A stretch of DNA of 64,000 bases from Tigriopus japonicus (Eukaryota > Arthropoda > Copepoda > Harpacticoida > Harpacticidae): assembly GCA_010645155.1 (NCBI GenBank), contig CM021321.1:9078086-9142085 (forward strand). The letters run 5' to 3'. Both the position numbers and the translations under genes were made by a program. Below are positions 51,301 to 58,709 of the stretch, piece after piece. Below the pieces are notes generated by a model. It was given only the letters and a program-made list of their open reading frames with translations. It did no database searches and was not told the origin of the DNA. The stretch's first letter is position 1; each line of letters begins with the position of its first letter.

Positions 51301-54300
51301 ACCAAGCTTTGAACTAACGCCATCTATCGTTTAAAAAAGCTGTTCAAAAATTAATCTCTGTTTACGTAAAGTGAACATTGATGTGACATTGTTCTCACTG
51401 AAAAAATAGTTCCCAAAATAGTCGGGTGATGCTTAACCTAACAAACCAAATCATAAATTATGAAGAAAGAAACGGTAGAAAGAACAACATCAAAAACTGA
51501 CTTTTTTGTTGGTTTATTAATTGAAAAATTGGAAACCAGGTGTAGAGTGGCTTAAAAATAGAGAGGATAGGCCAGAGGAGAATCCAAACAGATGCTAATC
51601 AATGGCAAAAACACTGCACTACCAATCGCCAATTTGAAGATTGGATTGTATTTTAAAAATGCATACATAAACGTGTTTTGAAGAACATTTCTCTTATAGC
51701 AATAAGATGTACAATCCATAATGTTGAGGAAAACCATCGGGAGAATGAAGCCCTTTTGGACGTCCAAGATTGGTCCAGGTTCTCCCTTGAGATCTGAGAC
51801 CAAAACCATGACTAATTCTGTTTTTATTGCTTTCTCAAGACTAAATTTCCGGTCTGCTACAACCAGATATCAAAGTCCAGCTGTCGTCAGCAAAAACAAA
51901 AGAACAAGTCGTTACATTTTATCCATATCAAAACCTGTCTTGAAATAAATTCTTCCAGAAACTTCCGTCCTTTTTCATTTGTGAACTTACGATCAGATCC
52001 CCCAAAGTCATCTTGCTTTCCGCTTGTCTCAAGAACAAGTATTTGTACAAACAATAAAGTGCGCATTTCAGGAAAATATTTTGCCCCAAAAGGAGCCGAA
52101 AAAAGTAGGATGAAGGAATCCCCAACAGAGTTATCGTCCTGTTTACTTTTGAGCCTCTAGAGCGCAAACAGGAAAGTTGGAAAGGGAGGTGAGTTTGCCA
52201 CTTTTTATGGAACAGCTTTGGGAGAAGAATGAGCATCAAAATGTTCCTTGCCTTCGTTTCTTTCTTTTTTGAGCGAAGCGCCTCAAATTGACCTATTTGA
52301 AATTTAAATTTCGCCAAGAGAGCGATTTTATGGTTGATGTGAGATCAAATGAAGAAAGAGCATAATCAAAGTCAGAATGAAGAGCAGGTCTGATCAAAAA
52401 TCAAATACAAGCACGAAATTGGATGAGTTTGCTACTTTCTTTGAACATGTTCCAATCATAACATGAGAAGAGGATGAACATTTTCTTGGCCTCGCATTGA
52501 GATTTCAGCGAACTTCTAATACGAAACATTTTGGAAGTCCACTCTTGATAAAGGGAAAGTGCATCTTGTGTATTGTGGAACAACTTGCCCACTGTCAAAT
52601 ATTGGCAGCAAATGTCAGATGTTAGAAAAAGCTATTCTTTGGCACCTTCAACTACACTTCAAGTGTTAATGAAGGTACTTCTAATTAACTTGCATAAAAT
52701 TTTGAGTTCTAAAAAATCGAGTCACTTTTGTCAACAAATGGTTATTTATTTGGCATTTTTTTCTCTGAAAATACGTTGAAATTTCATCTTGTCTTATGAA
52801 TTTACAAATGCTTTAGAATGGGAGCATAAATTTAACTAATGGTTAATAATGCTTTGTCTATTTTTAAAAAAGTAGAAACTAATTTTTAGGTTAACTTTGG
52901 CAACTTCATAACCTTAATGTATTTTGAAATTACGTCAATTTCTTCAAAAAAATGGTTTACGTATCTTTACCCTTCCTTGAGGATTTTAAAACAAATATTA
53001 TCAATAAATAGTTTAGTTAAAGAACAAGTGATGTTTCTATTGCAATGTATTCATTGAAAGTCAAATTCTTTGTTTCCGCCAATTCCAAAAGTTTCCTTCG
53101 AAGAATATTGTATTAAAGTTAATTTAACGAAAGGCTTTTTACAATTTGAGCATTAACAAGCGCTCTTAGCATTAAATAAAAGATTACAAAACCATTTTTT
53201 TTAAACTCCTTCCGATAAATATCTCTATACTACAAGAAATTACTAATTCAACCACAACATGGCTTCATTCTCCCATAAAATCAAGATTACCCCAAGATTC
53301 AAAAGTCCCAAGAGAACATCACCAAATATTTGATTTCTGCTTACAGATCTACCAAGATGTGAAGCATCGTAATCGGAGACAAATGTCCATGTCAAGACAT
53401 TCGGCTACAGCTACTCAACAAGCTCGTCGTCGACAGGAAGACAACTTGGCCATCGTTTTCATGGGTATTGTTCTGGTGTTCCTGATCTGTCACTCTCCCA
53501 GATTGATCTTGAGCATGCATGAGATGATGATCATCCATGATGCTATGAAGTGTCAAGCCCAAAGGCTTCACCCTTTTCACGCTTGGACCCTTATCACCAT
53601 GTGTGTTAGGAAAGTATCAGAGATCATAAACACACCAAGTTTTCAGATTCTAATGAGTACAAAAACTAGTTACTTGTAGCTTCACAGAAAGCAAGTTGGA
53701 AAGGAAGTGCTTGAATTGACATGACCCGAAAAAATTTTCTAATTATGAAATCGTAGCATAAGAAGTATTGGATCAAAATGACTTTTAAACTGAGTTTTGA
53801 CTTGGTTCAATTTAGCGAAAGATCCGAATTTCAGGAATATTAAGCGAAAGTCTCTCGGTTAAGGTGATAGTGTTTTTTGAATGTGCACCACTCAAAATGC
53901 AGTCCATGTTGTTCTTTCTGATAGTTGAGCTCAAATTCAATTTCCACTTTTTGAGCCTCCTTTAATTGAGTCTCATATTACTAATCCAACATTAGTCAAG
54001 ACAGAAGTTTCAACCTGTCATTTGGGTTTCTCCATTCTTTTCAAAACCAATTTTTAGCAGCCAATCAATCAATGGACCAATCATTCAGTCAATCAATCCA
54101 TCCATCAATTAGTCACCTCACTCTTAGTTCGAGCTCTTTCAATTTTGAACCCTCGAAAATCGAATATTCCTTGAAATCCTGACTCCTTTTCATTCCCTTG
54201 TAGTAGTGGCATAATAATTGGGTTTTACTGTTTCTGGATGTTGGACAAATGCACCATGTTCGAAAAGTTGTCGACTAACTTTTTGCTAGCATCCTGAATG

Positions 54301-57300
54301 CCTCAATGATGCCTGACATTTGCCTAGATCTTTCTTGCATCTCTATATTCAATAGAACGTTAAAAGGAACCTAACATACACATTTGTCGGGGGGCTTTTT
54401 TCAAGGTTCTTTCGACTTTGAGAGCCTTTCAAGCCATGAGCAAAATGGGAAATGGAGATCTTAGTAGCAAAGAGAGAACCTAATCCATAATTAAGGCTAA
54501 AAAACTTCCAAACTTTTTTCCCATGGGTGATAATCTTCTCGGGCGAAAGAAGGCCAAGTCCAGTTCAATCAAATTAGAGGATGGCAGTATTCAAAGCGCC
54601 AAACTTAATCCCTTAAGCATCTTCAAATTGTGAAGGCGTTCAAAGTTGGTTCCAAACTCGATCAGTAGAGCATTTCCAATTCCTCTTTGGACGTACTTAA
54701 AATTTGAAACACCTGCCACAATTGAGCAGAATTCAAGGCAACCTTTGTGAAAATGAAGAATTTGCTCGTTTCCGTGTCTTTTAGGAACATTTTTCCTCCT
54801 CACTTATTTTCTGGTTGCGAGAGACGGGGAACAAAGGTCTTTATGATGAGGAACAGACTCCTTGAATGCACATTTTATTCGCAAAATTTGCATTGCTCGA
54901 AAGCCGCTATTCTCTCATTCATTTTCATTTCAATTTCTCGAGTGGAATGCAAGAAAGAGCAATCCCACGGAAGATACATACATAAGGCCATAAATCCCGA
55001 CCGTGATTTGAAATCCACTCTTTAAATCTTTGATTATGCAGACCTTTCCAAATCCTGAGCTTTCAAAATTTTCAGAGAGAAGTATGACAAGGAATATCTA
55101 AGCAGATGTGCCTCACCTTTTTGAGCAACCTTCACAACGAAAAAACTTGTATTTGTGCAGAAAAAATAGTGATTTGTTTTACAAATCAAAAGCACACTTG
55201 CTGGATACAAAAAAGAAAAGTTAGCAGATAACGCTTACCATTTTCGTGGCTTATCCCCTTAACCGCTTTTCCAAATGCTCCTGCCAATCGATGTCTAGAA
55301 TTTCAATCGACATGAAACCCATGTGATTTGTTCATTGGGACACAAACTACCCCCAGACTTCTCAATTCTAGCTAAGCAGGCAGACCGCCGTGACAGTGCG
55401 GAGATCCGTGACCTCTAGATGACGTAGGCTGTATTTTCTGAATTGACTCTGAGAATCGAACTTCAAAAAGGATATTTGCGTTACAAACACGGTGGCGCAC
55501 TCTATGACGTTCCTTATGAAACAATCATTTTTACCAATGTTGTTAGGTAATCCCTCATAGAGGGCGGTTTCGTCGACGTCAAAATTGAGATATCTCTATT
55601 TTATTTATCTATGATTGGGACAAGGAATAAAGCGGTGAAGCGAAAAGCCACAAAAATGTCAGCCTGTGTGAAATTAATTGTTTGCTTAAATTTTCTAGTT
55701 AATGAGGGATTATTAAAATTTTAGGTCGAGTGTTAATTACACTTATTCAAAAAGCTCGAGGACACAAAAATCAAGTCAGTTTAACGTTCCTGAAGTATTC
55801 TCGCAGAAAAAGTGTTGTGTTTCAAAAACAACTGATGATCTTAGGATTCTTCGGGACAGTTAATCTCACTTGATTTCTGTATACTCGAGCTATTTGCATT
55901 AGTGCTGTGAAAATGCTGTCTATTGGGTCACATGTTAACGCAAAAAATAGACAGTTCAAAGTATGCCCAATTCAAGGAAGTTAGCTGCCCTTGAGTATAC
56001 TCCAAGCCAAAGTGCAACGTTTTAACACAACTTGTAACTTAAGTATGCAATAAAAGACAGTCATTTGGCTTGAGTTTGCCATGTCCTATATTCTTACTTT
56101 GTACTTTAACATGCGACCCTTGGTCTTGGTTCAAGCAGATGAACTCTTTGATTTAGCAAACAAAGATCAACACAAAAACCTAATATTGGAGTCTTGTTTT
56201 GTAATTCTTGCCACTTTTTTTGTTACTTTGTTATAAAAATACTAATTTTTGACTTTCTCCTATTTATCGAAATCAAATTAAATCACTCAATATCGGCAAG
56301 CGAAAGGCAGTATTCGATCTAACTTCTGAACAAAAAAATCCTCTTTCTTTGACAAACGCTCTTCAAATTCCACAATTCAGAAGCCACATCTCATTCAAAG
56401 CTATGACAGGTCTAGCTTGCGGTTTGAATAGCCATGGGTAGTCCGTTTTGTGGCCAATACCATCACCTAAGGTTGAAATCGTCCTATTCCGAAGCGGTCT
56501 TTGAAAATGCAAATGGCCCACCAACCGACCGACGAATCGACTTCACCACAGACGCTCAATGATTGTCATTGTATGCTACGATCTTTTGTCCCCATTTCCT
56601 ATCCCAAGGACCGAAGAAACCCAATTCGGGGAAACTGTTCATGGCAATTGCCCTAATCGACCGAAAAAAACGGAGGAAATTTACATATTATCTACAAAGT
56701 ATGACATTGTGCTCACATCACACAATCCGATGATTAGCGCATGCGGTACTTTCACGAACATTTCACCTTTCTAATGCTTTATGTGGTATAGTTGGTTCAT
56801 GGCACAAAAAGAGGCTTTCGTATTGGCATGTTGGAAAATTCACAATTCACCCACAGTGCCAATTATGGTGGCTATTGCGTCTAAACTTCACCATAAATCA
56901 GCAGCAATTGGTTTAATGCTTCGCCACAATGAGCCTATATATGCTAAATATATAGGTAGAGATGGTGAAACAGGCAACCTGCTTTCCCAAGGTTGTTCTC
57001 ATTGTTAAAGTGTGGGGGTAATTACCAGTCAGGGCCCACTGAAATTAGTGGCACGCCATTTGTGGTTCCCTTCGGCTCGATTCCATTGAAAGGGAACTGA
57101 ATGTGTTTATGATCTCTGATTCTCTAATTTTGTGGAACAGTCATCTGCTTCTTGTGATCAACTCCTCAATCAACATGATACTCTACATCTTTTTAAACGA
57201 GTCTTTCCGCAGACATTTCGTGGGCATGGTCAGAAGTGTCGGAAGATTGGTTCATTGCTTCATGCGAAATCCGGTAAGTTGGATTCCTTCAGTTGTTTCG

Positions 57301-58709
57301 TTACATGCGCTGTAATTACAATTTGAAATGCTTCCCCATTTTTAAGCTCGGACCATGCTGTTTCTTCACCATGGGATTATAGTAGAACAAAAAGTGGCTG
57401 GGAAATAGGAACATGAAAAAATAATTTTTGTTACCTAGCTTTACTGACACGCACATTTGGAATGACTAACAGGAATATCAATAACAAAATCATTTTAAAA
57501 TCAGATTTGAATTTAATATTGATGTTAAAAGGCAACAACATTACATTTATATGTCAAAATAAGGTCACTGACTCCTACGATGAAGACTTTATGGAAAGTG
57601 AAGTTATGGGACGTTACCCTAAAATCACACTTCAGTGTTATCCTTAGGGATGGGCGAAAAACGCAAAAAGCAGGCTTTTGGTTAACGAAGGCTAAAATAG
57701 GAGCTGCCTAAATGACGCATAAAAAAGCAAAAATGGTCAAATGTACAAGAATGAAAAGACCAAACATGTTTTGGAGCTTTTATCACGAGAGCAAAGGACG
57801 CTGTTTTCCGAAATTTGGGCAGCAAGGGACAATTGCTCGACCCATTTTTTTCTAAATCTGATCAGCACTAAAGAAGCTACTTTAATCATCACATTCTTTA
57901 TCAAGGTTTCGAGCCTTTTTTTACATATCTTAGAAAAATAGTAGAAAAAGAGAAAACTAGTACTTAAAAAAATGAATAAATAGCCTATCAATTTTTCCCT
58001 ACTTGAAAAAACGTAATATTTAAGGGGGGTAAATTCCACCGAAGAAAATCACCAGAATTCAGAAAAAGTGTCAAATTACTTGATAAAGTTGCAAAAAAGT
58101 GCACAAGAAAAAACCGGAATGGCAAGTAGATATGATCAAGGTACTACAACTCTTTTTTGCGCTCTTCGCTTGTCCCTACTTGTAAGTACCAATGGCCCAA
58201 CTTTTAATGAGGTCTCAAAGGCGAGGGCTTCCGTCGCGTTTGGTGTCACCTCTCTTGGGTGTATACACTTTTGGCACAAAGTTCGACAACTTGACTGGAG
58301 AACGGTCGAAATGTGACCACTGGTCAGCCACAATTCCACATTCTGACACCAAGACGAGAGAAGTGTGTTCCAAGGGGAAAACTAACCGAACTTTGGACTG
58401 CTTTGGATGGCAATTTGTCCGGACCGCGGGAAACTTTCCCTCTTTTCAATGTATCCATAAATTATTAGGTCGGAAAACATACAAACCCCAAACTTTTAGT
58501 TCTTACGCTACAAATTCTAAACAGTGTGGTTAAAAAGTATCATTGATATCAAACTTACTTAAGATATTCATTTCTTTTAACATTCATTGCAGAAGGAGGA
58601 GGACATCAGGATTCGTCATCTTGGAAATGGCAACGAGACTGCCTCAAACAATGGAATTGAGAAGGATAATGGTCACACTGAAATAATCTTCCAGGAAGCT
58701 ACCGCTTAA
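27222..58709 (+). CDS. Rhodopsin-like neuropeptide GPCR, FMRFamide-receptor-like, five coding exons
   Basis: Seven-transmembrane receptor expected to sit in the plasma membrane and couple a neuropeptide to G proteins. Exons 27222-27379, 47780-48359, 53347-53609, 57141-57273 and 58593-58709 total 1251 nt, giving 416 residues and TAA. The start is fixed by an in-frame TAG at 27204-27206, six codons upstream. Landmarks: TM1 about 28-52 with N44 (GLVAN), D71 in TM2, ERYIAVHYP at 123-131 in place of DRY, P165 closing TM4, P236 in TM5, ICHSPR at 293-298 as the TM6 proline motif, NSSINMILY at 341-349 in TM7, and NESFRR as helix 8. Possible N-glycosylation sites are N2, N182, N190 and N225. I see no cysteine at the usual top-of-TM3 position or in the second extracellular loop, so the standard disulfide appears absent. 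The FMRFamide-type assignment comes from remembered family motifs; the ligand is unproven. Length is normal for the family. Confidence 0.9.
29116..29266. repeat. Perfect 42-bp inverted repeat with 67-bp spacer
   Basis: Arms 29116-29157 and 29225-29266 are exact complements (AGGATTTTAAACCAAGC ... AGATGGCG). No TA or longer target duplication was evident. It may be a recent MITE or an inversion duplication. Each arm carries an AGATGGCG motif discussed in the findings. Confidence 0.85.
34411..34570. repeat. Imperfect inverted repeat, ~60-bp arms
   Basis: Arms 34411-34472 and 34511-34570 share TAGATATCGAGACCA, CTGGATGT-TTAC and CGACCGCTTGGTTGG. The spacer is about 38 bp. Likely a small inverted-repeat transposon; ends and target duplication unclear. 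Confidence 0.65.
34656..34938 (+). mobile_element. MITE-A copy 3, flanked by 12-bp direct repeats
   Basis: A full-length MITE-A (283 bp) flanked by TA on both sides. The flanking identity is longer than TA: TACTTAAATCTA occurs perfectly at 34644-34655 and 34939-34950. A truncated inverted copy follows directly at 34951. Confidence 0.85.
34951..35101 (-). mobile_element. MITE-A copy 4, truncated, inverted next to copy 3
   Basis: Starts GAGGTCTATGAG and continues with the AAATATTCGTGAGTCACC interior typical of reverse-oriented MITE-A. It breaks off after GGGCAAAATTGC, about half of the full length. Confidence 0.75.
35151..35810. mobile_element. 660-bp element with ~163-bp terminal inverted repeats
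   Basis: Arms 35151-35313 and 35648-35810 are highly similar complements. They begin CAATAGGACATG / CAATTAGACATG and include GAGCGTTTTAAATCATTCCG, GGCCGTTGGCTGTGCTGAG and TTCTAGGTCC. The ~330-bp interior is AT-rich and noncoding. The high arm identity suggests a young element or gene conversion between arms. Superfamily not assigned, as no target duplication was found. Confidence 0.8.
36903..37086. repeat. 184-bp near-perfect palindrome (foldback outer arm pair)
   Basis: Arms beginning AATACCCCGAGTTTGAG meet at a centre GGGCTTTAGCCC with a two-base turn. Arm differences are few. The left arm sequence plus a little beyond the centre reappears, inverted, at 38752-38858, showing that this is a joined pair of outer arms from the foldback family next door. 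Outer flanks ATGAGTGA and TCACTCAT are themselves inverted, with about 21 bp missing from the left end relative to the right. Confidence 0.85.
38111..38748. mobile_element. Foldback-type element: ~260-bp inverted arms with 32-bp subrepeats
   Basis: Left arm 38111-38378 and right arm 38491-38748 are complements apart from a 10-bp insertion in the left arm. The loop is ~112 bp. Within the right arm four direct subrepeats begin at about 38544, 38576, 38609 and 38639 (each GGGC-x-TGAAGG, 30-33 bp). They are mirrored in the left arm. Tandem ~31-bp subrepeats within long inverted arms are the hallmark of Drosophila FB elements. The subrepeats keep an open frame on the outward strand of each arm, encoding a basic RA-MK--K peptide repeat. 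I see no transposase. Confidence 0.8.
38749..38930 (-). repeat. Outer foldback arm and first part of loop-type sequence, inverted
   Basis: 38752-38858 is the inverted counterpart of 36898-37009 (ACCAGTTCTCGGGCT ... ACTCGGGGTATTCACT). 38866-38926 is the inverted counterpart of the foldback loop around 38425-38487 (GCGAAGGCGGAAATC). The loop copy is interrupted at 38930 by the MITE and resumes at 39500. Confidence 0.8.
38931..39495. mobile_element. 565-bp Chapaev-like MITE with 4-bp ATGA target duplication
   Basis: Ends CACGGTGTTTTTTTGAGCG and its exact complement, with inverted similarity for about 82 bp (38931-39012 against 39414-39495). ATGA lies at 38927-38930 and 39496-39499. The uninterrupted sequence CACATGAAATACGTCG is present, inverted, in the foldback loop near 38410-38440, which fixes the boundaries directly. 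A CAC terminus and 4-bp duplication fit the Chapaev branch of the CMC superfamily. No ORF. Confidence 0.9.
39496..39556 (-). repeat. Remainder of the inverted foldback loop sequence
   Basis: Continues the copy broken by the MITE: AAATACGTCGACTTTTG, GTAGTGGGGAGTGAGCC and AACGAACGATATTGAAAT, the complement of 38373-38434. The tail CAATATCGTTCGTTTGGC (read on its own strand) also follows the palindrome at 37089. Confidence 0.8.
40181..40288 (-). mobile_element. MITE-A fragment (copy 5)
   Basis: About 108 bp matching the right half of reverse-oriented MITE-A: AAGAGCAATGCATGATG, then ACTGGAGTAACGTTTCTGT. The terminal GTTAGCCCTC is lost. Confidence 0.7.
42757..42982. mobile_element. MITE-B copy 2
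   Basis: Ends GGTCAGTTATTGAG and CCCCAACAACCACC with TA on both sides. The interior shares AAACTTGATC and ATATGCTTC segments with the copy at 17053. 226 bp, no coding potential. Confidence 0.7.
45005..45307. mobile_element. hAT-like MITE with CCGAAA repeats
   Basis: Ends TAGTTATGAACCGAAAG and CTTTCGGTCCATCACTA are imperfect inverted repeats. Flanks AAATTTGT and AAATTTTG resemble a diverged 8-bp target duplication. Runs of AACCGAAACC-type hexamers sit near both ends (45027-45062, 45236-45277). Confidence 0.65.
47780..48359 (+). CDS. GPCR coding exon 2 (TM2 to TM5)
   Basis: Acceptor TTTCTTTCAG/A and donor AAG/GTAAAG are both canonical. The exon completes Lys53 and runs to Lys246, covering TM2, TM3 with ERY, TM4, a long second extracellular loop with two N-glycosylation sequons, and TM5. 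It is clearly richer in GC than the flanking introns, as expected for constrained coding sequence. The reading frame stays open past the donor to 48515, so intron retention would add about 52 unrelated residues before a stop. Confidence 0.93.
49022..49054. repeat. Inverted AC/TG microsatellite
   Basis: ACACACACAC followed directly by TTGTGTGTGTGTGTGTGT, making a simple repeat that can fold back on itself. Located in GPCR intron 2. Confidence 0.9.
50117..50281. mobile_element. 165-bp inverted-repeat MITE, AAGGCTGG ends
   Basis: Imperfect arms of ~70 bp: AAGGCTGGCCTGCACGTCAA against the complement of TTGACGTGTAGACCAGCCTT, continuing through ATCAAATAA and AAATGTT segments. The right end abuts TTAA, the left TAAA, so a piggyBac-type TTAA target is possible. 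Confidence 0.65.
53347..53609 (+). CDS. GPCR coding exon 3 (ICL3, TM6, start of TM7), probable GA donor
   Basis: Acceptor CTGCTTACAG/ATC is canonical and enters in phase 0. The exon encodes residues 247-333 and two bases of Ser334: a basic third intracellular loop with an RRR cluster, TM6 with ICHSPR, and the start of TM7. The downstream exon requires a phase-2 exit. The exit that leaves TM7 reading ITMCVSHLLLVINSS ends the exon at 53609, where the intron begins GAAAGT rather than GTAAGT. The only canonical GT in phase is at 53601 (CAT/GTGTGT), which would shorten TM7 by three residues and give ITIHLLLVINSS. I prefer the GA site but cannot exclude the GT one. Confidence 0.88.
53610..57140 (+). 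other. GPCR intron 3, about 3.5 kb, probable GA-AG type
   Basis: Begins GAAAGT and ends AACAG if the preferred exon 3 boundary is right; otherwise it begins GTGTGT nine bases earlier. At the preferred site the exon side (TAG) and intron positions +3 to +6 fit the U2 donor consensus and only +2 is wrong. Inside are a CAAT/CCAT simple tract at 54058-54113 and otherwise anonymous AT-rich DNA. Confidence 0.6.
54058..54113. repeat. CAAT/CCAT simple-sequence tract
   Basis: Degenerate tetranucleotide run (CAATCAATCAATGG ... CAATCAATCCATCCATCAA) within GPCR intron 3. Confidence 0.75.
57141..57273 (+). CDS. GPCR coding exon 4 (TM7 and helix 8)
   Basis: The acceptor is TGTGGAACAG/T, the only AG close upstream. 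The exon supplies the last base of Ser334, the TM7 signature NSSINMILYIFLNESFRRHF, and the juxtamembrane helix 8 with basic residues. It leaves in phase 0 at a strong donor, CCG/GTAAGT. An overlapping frame is also open here but encodes no membrane segment and does not join the neighbouring exons. Confidence 0.92.
57274..58592 (+). other. GPCR intron 4, about 1.3 kb
   Basis: A canonical GTAAGT...TTGCAG intron in phase 0. Much of it is a hAT-like inverted-repeat element at 57646-58178. Confidence 0.8.
57646..58178. mobile_element. hAT-like element in GPCR intron 4
   Basis: Ends TAGGGATGGGCGAAAAACGC and, on the other strand, TAGGGACAAGCGAAGAGCGC are similar inverted repeats, and both continue into AAAAAGC/AAAAAAG. 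No convincing target duplication, so it is old or has lost a boundary. It contains only short ORFs. Confidence 0.5.
58593..58709 (+). CDS. GPCR coding exon 5 (C-terminal tail and stop)
   Basis: Acceptor CATTCATTGCAG/AAG enters in phase 0. It encodes 38 residues of hydrophilic cytoplasmic tail beginning KEEDIRIRH and ending QEATA, then TAA at 58707-58709. The identification depends on the strong donor of exon 4, matching phase and reasonable tail length. The tail sequence itself is not diagnostic. Confidence 0.75.
   Translation, partial: KEEDIRIRHLGNGNETASNNGIEKDNGHTEIIFQEATA

Larger units (their letters stand above)
48360..53346 (+). other. GPCR intron 2, about 5.0 kb
   Basis: A canonical GTAAAG...TTACAG intron in phase 0. 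It holds an inverted AC/TG microsatellite at 49022-49054 and a MITE-like inverted repeat at 50117-50281. Two minus-strand open stretches (52317-51928 and 51809-51552) contain hydrophobic peptides that I cannot assign. The rest shows nothing recognisable. Confidence 0.85.

Noticed and set aside
53601..53606. Canonical GT donor at 53601 as the exon 3 end
   Set aside because: In phase and not impossible, but it shortens TM7 by three residues and removes the serine expected before LLLVINSS. Kept as the main alternative to the GA donor.
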